NCBI RefSeq assembly: GCF_036898095.1
Contig: NC_090728.1
Span: 84,876,219 to 84,940,218, forward strand
Origin: Palaemon carinicauda
Taxonomy: Eukaryota > Arthropoda > Malacostraca > Decapoda > Palaemonidae
DNA: 64,000 nucleotides
Direction of reading: 5' to 3'
Shown: piece by piece, positions 55,666 through 64,000 of the stretch
How positions within the stretch are numbered: the first letter of the stretch is position 1
Layout of the letters: every line of letters starts with the position of its first letter
The notes under the pieces: model-generated
Databases searched by the model: none
Told to the model about the DNA's origin: nothing
What the model saw: only the letters and a program-made list of their open reading frames with translations
Made by a program: the position numbers and the translations under genes

Positions 55666-56149
55666 TGACTTATCCCTTAGGAAGGGTGGAAAGTCCCCAG
55701 CCATACTGGCTTTGGCTTTACCCGGGGACTCAGAATCCGAGTGAGTCGCACTCGAGAAAAGGAGTCCCTGCACCTCACAAGTTCCTTGCACCGCAAGGAA
55801 CCATGTGGCCTACGTAAGCTTGTGTGTGAAGGAAGAAGTGTGACCCGTCTTAGGCAGTTGACCTGGAGTTCCAGAAGGAACTCTGGGTTAAGACGTTCCC
55901 AATACCACCTCGTCAGGGTATGGGGGACGCGACAGTATTGACTCAATACTCGGAACACAAGGAAGCATGGTTTACCTGCAGAGGTTCGAGGTCAGCTATG
56001 CAGAGACCAGGATGCTGCTTCCCCGTAGAGGGGATGATGAAGAAAGAAGTAAGGGCCAGACATACTTCTTTCGTTCATGCAGACTAAAACCTGATAACAA
56101 TGCCCTCAACCTTCTGCTACCTGTCCAAAAAGGAGCCTGAGGTTAGACC

Positions 56150-57500
56150 AGCTGTTGTGTAGCCACCACAGAGCGATAGAAAACGTATCGAGACTCCTGT
56201 GGGTCACGCCCTGCAGGAAGCGGGCTGCGAAGGTCATCAGACGCTTCCAGACTCCAGCTTGTAGCACCTGCGTCACAGAGTAGTATTACTCGAAGGCGAG
56301 GGACGTTGCGATGTATCCAACATCGTGCTGTAGGGCGACGTGACGGGGGAGGGTCTGAAGACAGGTCGAGATGAATGTCCTTGAGTCCGGGCTGAAGAGG
56401 TATACTGGTGACTCTCCCCCCATGTCCTCCTTGTGTTCCCAAATCGGCTGCAACTGAGGCCAAACTGCAGCTGTTCCCAGCGCTAACCTCTCGATTCCTG
56501 TACTGGCAAGAAAGAGAAGGTCTTGGGACATCAGACACAGAATGGAGACTCAAAATCTTGAATGAATCGGACCGAAGGGTCGGGACCCTCAGATTCTGAG
56601 TCTAGCCAACAACTCAGGAGCGAGCCTGAATGTTGCCTTCCCCTCTTCCTTAGAAAGGGGGGGAGTAGTAAGAGACCAAGAAGATTGCTCACACACTGGC
56701 CGTGGCCAGAGTGAGCAGAAGACCCAGGGCGGAATACAATCCGAGGCCTGTCGTAAAAGGGTCTTGAGAAGATCTCTTAAAGGACTAAAAGTCCGAGCCA
56801 TGCTCCAAGTTGGAGGTCTTCCTCCGACTAGGGCAGGGACGATCGTAGCTTCGCATGAGCGAGGATAGATCCAGCGGGCAGGAAAAAGTTATTCCTTTAA
56901 GCCTGAAGGTCAGGGAAAGGCTGAGCGACAGGCTTCATTGCCAAGAGCGGAAAGGAGTTTCCTCCCGCCGAAAGGCAATAAGACCGTTATTGCTGGAGAA
57001 GAGGCCTCACGGGAAGAAGTATATCTCCCACGGCACCAACCACCTTAGACTCTTCACTTTGCCTGGGAGACCCCTGTGGATGACTATCGCAGATGACGCG
57101 ACCTCCGTACCGCGACTGTAGCGGGTTGTCTCTTCTAGAGGAGGAAGCGTAGTGTCTCCAGGCATGAAGCCGAAGCGACGCCCCGGTTCGGGAGAGATGT
57201 CGCAGTGTGGTTGCTTGAGTAGTCTGCGCCGTGGGAGAAGCTCTCCCGGGAGTTCCGTCAGGGGAAGCAGAGGGTCCAGAAACCGTTCTGCACATAGTCC
57301 CAGTGGAGCTCTCCCATTGAAAGGTTGACAGACAACCTGGTTTTGTTGAGACCCATTGTCCGCAGACAAAAAGGAGGGAAGACGCAGGCGTCGAAGTTGT
57401 CCCACCATCACCGGAATGCATCTTGCCAGAGTCTCGGGGTCTGAGACTGGGGGGAAAACTAGCGGAAGCTTGAGGTTCCAAGCTGTCGCGATCAGGTCCC
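56150..57500 (-). pseudogene. Tyrosine recombinase remnant of element 6
   Basis: The C-terminal part is readable across frames. ALQHDVGYIATSLAF near 56290-56340 corresponds to the H-x-x-R box, but with Gly in place of Arg. TFAARFLQGVTHRSLDTF at about 56170-56240 corresponds to the stretch that normally holds the nucleophile, with Phe at the expected Tyr position. A frameshift or stop lies between them. FSPLRDLLKTLLRQASD near 56740-56790 may be part of the central domain. Both catalytic changes and the breaks indicate a dead enzyme. This assignment rests on order and motif resemblance. Confidence 0.5.
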
Positions 57501-57949
57501 CCAGACCAGCACTTGCTGGTTACCCAAGGTCAAAGACCCCTAGGTACACTCTCTCTATGAGGCTCTGCTCGGATAGTCTGAGAGAAACATTCCCCTGCCT
57601 GGAATGAGAGAGCCGATGGTGGAATTGAGAGAATCTCAATCATCCCGATATCTCTACTGCAAGATGTGAAGGTGTGAAAATGCGTCCCCTGCTGGTTAGC
57701 ATGAAGTCGACACGCAACGGGGCGACTTGGCAGGAGCGGTAGGATCTGAAGAGGGGCCAGACTAAGGCCCTTAAGCCTGCCTGAATGATGGAGAGGTATC
57801 CTTCAGGTCTTGACCATAGGCCTGGACCGGAACATGCCCCCCCCCCTTTCCTTTGACGAGTCCGAGAACCGCATCAAGAATGTGGGGAAAGGACGAGAAT
57901 ATCCACTACCATCAAGAGGCTCCATAGGTCAACACCCATTGCAGGTTTA

Positions 57950-59000
57950 ATAGTTCCGCTGGTCCCATAGGGCCAGGGAGTCCGGTTAAACATTGCCTGA
58001 AGCCACCGGAACTTGGATCGCCCCACATGGAACTTATCCTGAGGCGACCGTTCGGACTATAAACGGGTCAATGAGGAAAGAAGAACTAGGAAACGTTCCA
58101 AGGTAGGGCTGAAAACTCTGCTTGACTGAGAACAGGTACTGCGACTCTCCTCAGTCTTGCCACGGTGAACCGAAAGGAAGGCTCGGAGGATGTGGTAACA
58201 GAATCTGGCGTCCCCAGGTGGTCACCCATCCAAGTACCGACGTTGCTTAACCTCGCTGGACGGACGAGAAGCGGGGTTTCCAACGTGGTAAGGCGGTTGA
58301 CTCAATATCATGGCCAGATACTCCAGATGTTGAGGCAGAGGAAGAGAAGGCTCCAAGCAAAATACCATGAGCCCACACTCATGGTCAGCATTCGGAAGCT
58401 TTTCCCGGCGCTGAAGAAGGTCGAAACCCGAGCCTACCGGAGTTGACCAGCCCTCCAAACAGCAGAGGAGGCGGAAGTCTGCACCTGAGCGGCCAAGAGG
58501 AAGGCAGGGAGAGTTCTCTGGGGAAACAAACCTGCTATGCCACGGCGGGATAGCCACACTGCATCATAAGCAGGAATACTTGCAGTTTAGGCTGAATTCG
58601 ACGAGCACCCTGGAAGATGGATGGAATGGAAACTGAAAGTACCCGTCCTTCCGATCCAGGGTTAAAGGAGTCCTGTCGCCTCGTTACCAGTCTGATCGAT
58701 TCTGCTGGTCTACGCTGGCCGAAGTTTGTTCGACAAACTTGATCAGGGCTGAGAGGTCGACTATGGACGTCCCCTCTCAGATCCTTCCTTACAAGAAAGG
58801 ATCGACTGAGGGGGCCGGGGGTGAAGCCGTCGATGATCCTAAGGAAGACCTTCGCCTAAGGTATGGATCATTCTGCCCAACCGGGCAACTCTGCTGATGC
58901 TATGGCATAGAGGTTCAGAGACACTGAATTCGCTGACAGAGACGGCAGGCGCGATATCCTTGGCTACTCACAGAGATTGTGCGGGAATGGGCATCGGGAA
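57950..59000 (-). pseudogene. RT remnant of element 6
   Basis: At nucleotide level it aligns with the element 5 RT region (44890-45700), for example TCCTGAGGCGACCGTT in both. No long frame survives. The alignment is interrupted by the 5S rRNA-like insert at about 58205-58303. The YxDD box could not be read cleanly. Confidence 0.6.
58205..58303 (-). pseudogene. 5S rRNA-derived insert
   Basis: The minus strand reads TACCACGTTGGAAACC, TTCTCGTCC, GTTAAGCAACGTCGG and GTACTTGGATGGGTGACCAC, then CTGGG. These are the hallmark strings of eukaryotic 5S rRNA in the correct order, covering most of the molecule. About 10 nt are missing between CGTCGG and GTACTTGG, where the intermediate element of the internal promoter should be. 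The 5' and 3' ends of 5S are not both present. It interrupts the RT region of element 6 and is absent at the matching point in element 5. It is a retroposed 5S pseudogene or part of a 5S-headed SINE, not a working gene. Confidence 0.85.
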
Positions 59001-60079
59001 GCTGTCATTCGGATGAGTAACCTTAAGCATCCTCCCAGCGAAAAAACCTGCAATCCTAGAGTTCGTGAACTCCTTTTAGGACTATGCCCCCCCGGGGGAG
59101 TCTCCCGTGCCATCTGTTCCTGACAGGAGGAAACTGCAATTGGACACCTTGTCCCAGTTGTCGTAGCCGATAACTTAGGCCGACGTGGTTGAAAGAAAAG
59201 GGAGCTGGAGCCCTGCAGAGTCTGGAAGAAAGCGCCTTGGAGGAGTGAAACCGGAAGTCGATTTACTCCGCACAGCAGATGTTTAAGTCTCTGTCCTTGG
59301 GCAAAGACAAAACTCTTCTCAAGGATGGAAGGGTGTCTGAGGTCGTTGACCTCCACAGATGAGACACCCGAAGGAAGCCTTCAGTCAGTGCGTCCAGATG
59401 GTACAACATCGAGCTTGTCCGCAAGTAGATACTTAACGACGAAAGGCCAAGGTGCCTGAGCTCGAGAGGAGGAAAGTACCCTTGATCTTCCTGTAGCTTC
59501 CTTGAACCAAACCTCGGGCCGTAACCGAGGAGGGAAAGAACCTGGTAAGCTCCCAGAGGAAGAGGTAAGCAGTCACCCCTTGTCCGATGGAGAAATCTTC
59601 AACGGAAAGCCCCCCCGCCAAAAATCCTTCCAGGGCGGGAGAAGGAGAGAGTACTCGTGCAGGAGAGGGGACCCTCGAGACCGACCTCTTGGGAACCAAC
59701 TTCGCCCTGGGGGAAGTCACCACGAAGTCCACTCCTCTCTTTCTCTTCAGCGTAGGAGAGACAGCCGCTGGTTTGTTACCCTGGCCGGTGAGTGCTGGTT
59801 TCATAAACCTCATTAACGCCCGTGCCAGCGGATCAAACCATGTCTGCTGCTCCAAGGACACAGAGTCCGAAATCCTCGCTAAGGTGAAAGGGATCGGGCG
59901 ATCCTTTGGAGAGGACACGACGGTTCCTGCCTGAAAAGAAGGTGGGAAGAATGCTGTACTGACCTGTCTTCGTCCTGCACTACCAACCTGTGCTTGGATG
60001 GAGGTGATCCCGAGTGCCGCCTAGGAGCACGCGTCCCTGCTGCTACCACCGGCTGTGGAATTCGCCGCGAACTATGGTC

Positions 60080-60290
60080 GCGCGAGGGCGAACGGTCGCG
60101 CGGGCGCACAGGCGAGTGGTCGCGCGGGCGCGCAGGCGAGCGGTCGTGAGGGCGCGCAGGCGAGCGGTCGCGAGGGCGCGCAGGCGAGCGATCGCGTGGG
60201 CGCGCAGGCGAGCGATCGCGCGGGCGCGCAGGCGAGCGATCGCGCGGGCGCGCAGGCGAATGGGCGTGACGGCGAGGGATCGTGCTGCCG
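60080..60290. repeat. GC-rich short tandem repeat in element 6 gag
   Basis: About nine units of roughly 24 bp built on GCGCAGGCGAGCGGTCGCG and GCGCAGGCGAGCGATCGCG. Both strands are open across it, giving Arg/Ala-rich translations that are by-products of the repeat. Confidence 0.85.
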
Positions 60291-60329
60291 CGTAGGTGAA
60301 GAAGATCGCTGGCGGTAAGCGATGGCGAG

Positions 60330-60990
60330 CAGCATGTGTAGGTGAATGATCGCGTGATAGGGTGCGATGGTGATCAGCATCCGCAAGAGGGCGATCGTTC
60401 AGGGTTGTGCGATGAGGAGCAGCATGCGAAGCGGGCAATCGTTCAGGGTTGTGCGATGGCGAGCAGCATGCGCAGGTGAATGATCGCGTGAAAGGGTGCG
60501 ATGGTGATCAGCATCCGCAAGAGGGCGATCGTTCAGGGTTGTGCGATGAGGAGCAGCATGCGAAGCGGGCAATCGTTCAGGGTTGTGCGATGGCGAGCAG
60601 CATGCGCAGGTGAATGATCGCGTGAAAGGGTGCGATGGTGATCAGCATCCGCAAGAGGGCGATCGTTCAGGGTTGTGCGATGAGGAGCAGCATGCGAAGC
60701 GGGCAATCGTTCAGGGTTGTGCGATGGCGAGCAGCATGCGCAGGTGAATGATCGCGTGAAAGGGTGCGATGGTGATCAGCATCCGCAAGAGGGCGATCGT
60801 TCAGGGTTGTGCGATGAGGAGCAGCATGCGAAGCGGGCAATCGTTCAGGGTTGTGCGATGGCGAGCAGCATGCGCAGGTGAATGATCGCGTGAAAGGGTG
60901 CGATGGTGATCAGCATCCGCAAGAGGGCGATCGTTCAGGGTTGTGCGATGAGGAGCAGCATGCGAAGCGGGCAATCGTTCAGGGTTGTGC
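60330..60990. repeat. 134-bp tandem repeat, about five copies
   Basis: The string GCGGGCAATCGTTCAGGGTT begins at 60431, 60565, 60699, 60833 and 60967, giving an exact period of 134 bp. The copies look identical by eye. Each unit contains two diverged half-units, each with a TCGTTCAGGGTTGTGCGATG string. Confidence 0.92.
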
Positions 60991-61220
60991 GATGGCGATC
61001 AGCATCCGCAGTTGAGGGTCGCGCGATGGCGATCAGCATCCGCAGTTGAGGGTCGCGCGATGGCGATCAGCATCCGCAGTTGAGGGTCGCGCGATGGCGA
61101 TCAGCATCCGCAGTTGAGGGTCGCGCGATGGCGATCAGCATCCGCAGTTGAGGGTCGCGCGATGGCGATCAGCATCTGCAGTTGAGGGTCGCGCGATGGC
61201 GATCAGCATCCGCAGTTGAG
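60991..61220. repeat. 34-bp tandem repeat, about seven copies
   Basis: GATGGCGATCAGCATCCGCA recurs at 60991, 61025, 61059, 61093, 61127, 61161 and 61195, period 34 bp, with one substitution in the sixth copy. Confidence 0.92.
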
Positions 61221-61315
61221 CTAGTAGCTGGCGAACCATGTTCCTTCAGAAGTGTTGGAGAACGTTGGCGTGCCAGCTGTAACACACGTGGGCGATCCGG
61301 AGATCGCTGGCGAGC

Positions 61316-61405
61316 TGATGAATGCTGACGAGCTGACGATCGCTGACGAGCTGATGATCGCTGACGAGCTGATGATCGCTGACGAGCTGATGATCGCTGA
61401 CGAGC
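61316..61405. repeat. 18-bp tandem repeat, about five copies
   Basis: The unit GCTGACGAGCTGATGATC recurs with few changes. Being a multiple of three, it is open on both strands. A further short repeat built on GTCCGTCGGGAAGACC lies at 61660-61735. Confidence 0.85.
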
Positions 61406-62390
61406 AGAAGGCTACGCGTGGAAGCCCGCGCAAAGAAGAAGAGTCCTTGACCCCGACCTGAACCTAAGTTCTAGATCGCGAGGGCGAACGTGGGCGCACG
61501 GGGCACGTAACAGGAACTGCAGGGAAGATCATCTTGAAAGCGCTGACGAACAGGAGAGCGCTGACGAACAGAAGGGCGCGCAGGGAAACCCTGACACGCT
61601 AGGGAAGAACCCCCGTGGGGGCAACCCTTTGCCCCGAAGGGATCGTTGTCCGCCGGGAGACTGATGTCCGTCGGAAGACCGCTGTCCGTCGGGAAGACCG
61701 TTGTCCGTCGGGAAGACCGTTGCCCGTCGGAAGACGAGATTAGACTGCTGTCCATCTGCACCAAGACGGAAGATCGAGAAAAAGAAGTTGTAGGCTGCAA
61801 ACGGAGATTCAAAAAGGCGCCTCAAACACCCTTATAGGGAGATGAGAGGCCCTTACGACGAGGCGGACGGAGGGCCTTACGGCGAGGGAGGCCAACAGCA
61901 ACAGCAACAGAAGAAACCTCCGAAGAGGAGTCTCTATGAGTGTACTCTCTCGCGAACGAAAGAGAAACACTTCGTGGAAGAGACTGGTCAGCCAGTGACC
62001 TAAAAGGGGCAATCCTCCGAAGAGGAGATCCTGCAGTTGCCCAGCCCCTTGAGCGAAACTGCAGGTGCGACCGCTCAGCACCAAGAGCATAGTCGCACGA
62101 AAAAAAGGCAAGAGAAGAACCCCCCAAAAGAGGAAAAGCTCAAGCCTGGACAGGAAAAAACTTCCCTCGGAAGGAAAGTTATCCGCCCAAGGAGGCAAGC
62201 CTCCTGACTGTTCTAAAATGAACTGGAGAGCTGTCCGTCGACACGGGAGTACTACCAGTAGAAGGAGACACGCCCCTGACGACAATACAAGGGGGAGGCA
62301 GCAACAGCCGAATCCCCAGGACTCAACCAGACAGCTCACACCGTTGCTATATTACAGAAACGAACTAGATCGGTAACTGTAAAAAAATAA

Positions 62391-63059
62391 AACAAATAAT
62401 ATTAGTACACATTCATTCCCCCGGGAAGGCTCCGAAGAGGAATCCCGAGGAAAAGGAACAAGAATTACACAATAGGCACGTGCCCTCACAACCACTTACA
62501 CTCGCGGAAGGAGAGCTGTAACCAAAACAGAATTATAACAATTATAATTATGTAACTATGTAATTATGTAATTTAAAAATGAATGAACACTAAAGAAAAA
62601 AAAACGAAAACCCCGAAAGGAATCGTTCTACAAGCTGAAAAATTAACAACTACAATTAGATTCATAAACTAATTGAGACAAAATGTACGGCGTAGCAACC
62701 CCACCCACACGGGAAGGAAGCTACAAGGGCGTAGTAAAACATAGTAAAAGGGTGAACGACCTCAAGAGAGAGAGAGAGAGAAAGACCGAAGTCAAACTCG
62801 ATCGCAACCCATAAAATTAGGCCGTGGTGGCCTAACTGCCGAGGCCTCCACGTAGATATCGTACACTACACACACACATCTGAAAAGGAAACTTACTTAT
62901 TTCTATACTCAAATATATATACAAACATGAAAACATGTTTACATATATATTGAGTAAAAGAAAAGTAAGCGATTAAGTAAAGACAAAACAGACAATGGCT
63001 GCCAAGCGAGGACCAAGACAGAGACGTCTGTCACAGTCCGAGCCAAAAGTGAAAGTGGG
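62391..63059 (-). other. 5' untranslated sequence of element 6
   Basis: AT-rich stretch with a short AG dinucleotide run (about 62765-62780) and an ATATAT-rich block near 62920-62950. No credible coding frame. It lies between gag and the right terminal repeat. Confidence 0.5.
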
Positions 63060-63233
63060 TATTCACCTGTGTGTGAGGGGGAGGAGGGGTAGCTAGCTAC
63101 CACTCCCCTACCCCCCCGCTAACTAGCGCGGGGGTAATACACCCTCGTTAAATTCTAATGGCTCGCCATTTCAGCTACGCTAAAAGTAATACCCTTTGTA
63201 AATAGCGTGGTTTGTATTTCGGTTACGGAACAA
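63060..63233. repeat. Right inverted terminal repeat of element 6
   Basis: Inverse of the left repeat, ending TTGTATTTCGGTTACGGAAC then AA. The last 35 bp (from TGTAAATAGCGTGG) are not in the left repeat but are present in the ICR. Confidence 0.88.
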
Positions 63234-63758
63234 TTATATATTTCTTTAAAGTCATTTTGGACTTCATTATGAATAATTTCAAACTTCTAAACTTAAACAC
63301 TGTCTTACTCTGTAATTTATAATAGCTACAATGGCACTGCATTACTCATACAGTGTTAAACTACTGTGTATGCACGAGCACTGTACCAATAGAAAATAAA
63401 ATCTACAGATTTTAAGAATAAGCTAAAATAAATTTGCATGGCTCATCCTGTCCAATTGATGATAGCAGATCTCTAAAATTAAAAACCAATAATTGTTGTC
63501 ACTTTAAAATACAGGAATGTGGGGAATAAATACTGTCAGGTATAAAAGCTTATGTTTTCAGGTTTATTTGTCCTTCTAAAAGTTTCAGACCCACACTATA
63601 ATGAGTTTCATATTCCTGAAACTGAATTGCTTTGTGAGGATCAAGGTCATTTTAGGTAATTTCAAAAAATTTATGCAAAAATATTCAGTTTTTTCACATA
63701 AATACTGTCTTAAATTTTAAGTATTGTTCTGATACCACAACAACTGATTCTATCTATG
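63234..63758. other. AT-rich flank, possible host 3' untranslated region
   Basis: About 525 bp, strongly AT-rich. No repeat of the DIRS families was seen. If the exon at 63759 is real, this lies directly downstream of its stop and may be its 3' untranslated region. Confidence 0.4.
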
Positions 63759-63998
63759 CTATATATCAACGTCTACATCACTGTTATCTGATGTACTAGC
63801 TGAAGTTGACCTATCATCATTGATAAGGAGTTTTGCCGGCACCGAAGTTAACGCTAAACTGACAGGTTTCATCGCAAGGCCAGAAACAGGATGAACTCCT
63901 AGACCAGGTGACAATGGCCCAGTCTGCATAACACCCCCTCCTAATGCAATCAACTGATGAACTCCCCCAGCCATGGCCTGTACAGTTGTATTTACACC
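63759..63998 (-). CDS. Candidate 3'-terminal exon of a host gene, partial
   Basis: The minus-strand frame is open from the window edge to TAG at 63759, about 79 codons. The translation is rich in Gly, Val, Ser and Leu (VHQLIALGGGVMQTG, LGVHPVSGLAMKPVSLAL) and ends in a Ser/Asp-rich tail (STSDNSDVDVDI). It does not look like DIRS or LINE sequence, and a composition of this kind is common in transcription-regulator tails. I do not recognise the protein. It may equally be a chance frame, because only 240 bp are visible. Confidence 0.35.
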   Translation of the reverse strand, partial: GVNTTVQAMAGGVHQLIALGGGVMQTGPLSPGLGVHPVSGLAMKPVSLALTSVPAKLLINDDRSTSASTSDNSDVDVDI

Positions 63999-64000
63999 AT

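Larger units (their letters stand above)
59000..62390 (-). pseudogene. gag of element 6, degenerate and repeat-expanded
   Basis: The best piece is 59433-59918 (161 codons), with LARISDSVSLEQQTWFDPLA and LKRKRGVDFVVTSPRAKL, the latter shared with element 5. On its 5' side are several minisatellites (60080-61400), then broken frames at 61471-62339 with Ser/Arg-rich sequence. The N-terminal zinc cluster could not be identified. The expansion of 134-bp and 34-bp units, which are not multiples of three, must have broken the frame. Confidence 0.6.
55311..63233 (-). mobile_element. DIRS-like element 6 (family D), full length but degenerate
   Basis: Minus-strand element of 7.9 kb. The left end is ATGACAAATTCGAAG and the right end is GGTTACGGAACAA. 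Inverted repeats of about 170 bp (55330-55500 and 63060-63233), an ICR (55567-55665), a degenerate recombinase, RT and gag are present in DIRS order. Gag holds long minisatellites and RT holds a 5S rRNA-like insert. The termini are much better preserved than the coding frames. Flanks are AT-rich sequence on both sides, so this copy is probably inserted in host DNA. Confidence 0.82.

Noticed and set aside
60043..60438. Arg/Ala-rich frames on both strands of the GC-rich repeat as antimicrobial or RNA-binding peptides
   Set aside because: Both strands are open simply because the repeat lacks stop codons, and no start or conservation supports translation.
60080..61400. Regular repeats resembling a CRISPR array
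   Set aside because: The units are contiguous tandem repeats without unique spacers, and they lie inside a retrotransposon gag in a eukaryotic context.

Overview
The window is eukaryotic, animal-type DNA that is almost entirely transposable element. No bacterial operons, tRNAs or CRISPR arrays were seen, and only one short open exon at the far right edge looks like host coding sequence. The content is dominated by DIRS-like tyrosine-recombinase retrotransposons (gag, then RT/RNase H with a methyltransferase-like tail, then a tyrosine recombinase). At least eight copies or fragments fall into four sequence families, here called A to D. A full-length non-LTR retrotransposon with an I/Nimb-like RNase H layout is also present. 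The abundance and diversity of DIRS elements, plus a 5S rRNA-derived insert, would fit a decapod crustacean. That assignment is inference from element content, not from a host gene.

Layout, left to right. 1-4183: family C element with RT and gag on the minus strand, interrupted by an unassigned insert of about 0.85 kb. 4184-9812: family A element (element 1) with an RT-core deletion. 9813-18697: family B element (element 2). 18698-19681: more family A 5' sequence. 19682-34690: a second family B element (element 3), split by a 6.15 kb non-LTR element at 22842-28989 with an 11-bp target duplication. 34690-36120: the family A 5' end. 36121-43262: family C element (element 4). 43263-44882: two family A ends of opposite orientation, back to back. 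44883-49692: 5' half of a family D element (element 5). About 51500-54657: eroded family D element (element 7). 55311-63233: family D element (element 6) with long minisatellites in gag and a 5S rRNA-like insert. 63234-64000: AT-rich sequence and a candidate terminal exon of a host gene, minus strand.

How the parts work together. Each well-preserved DIRS copy has outer inverted terminal repeats and an internal complementary region (ICR). The reverse complement of the ICR equals the element's right end joined to its left end. This is the known DIRS-1 arrangement, in which the ICR templates the closed-circle intermediate that the tyrosine recombinase then integrates without a target duplication. 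The same logic recurs in families A, B, C and D with unrelated end sequences. Families A and B also share a conserved candidate intron of about 140-160 bp just upstream of gag. No single DIRS copy is intact, but the two family B copies together keep open gag, RT and recombinase frames, so family B was probably active recently.
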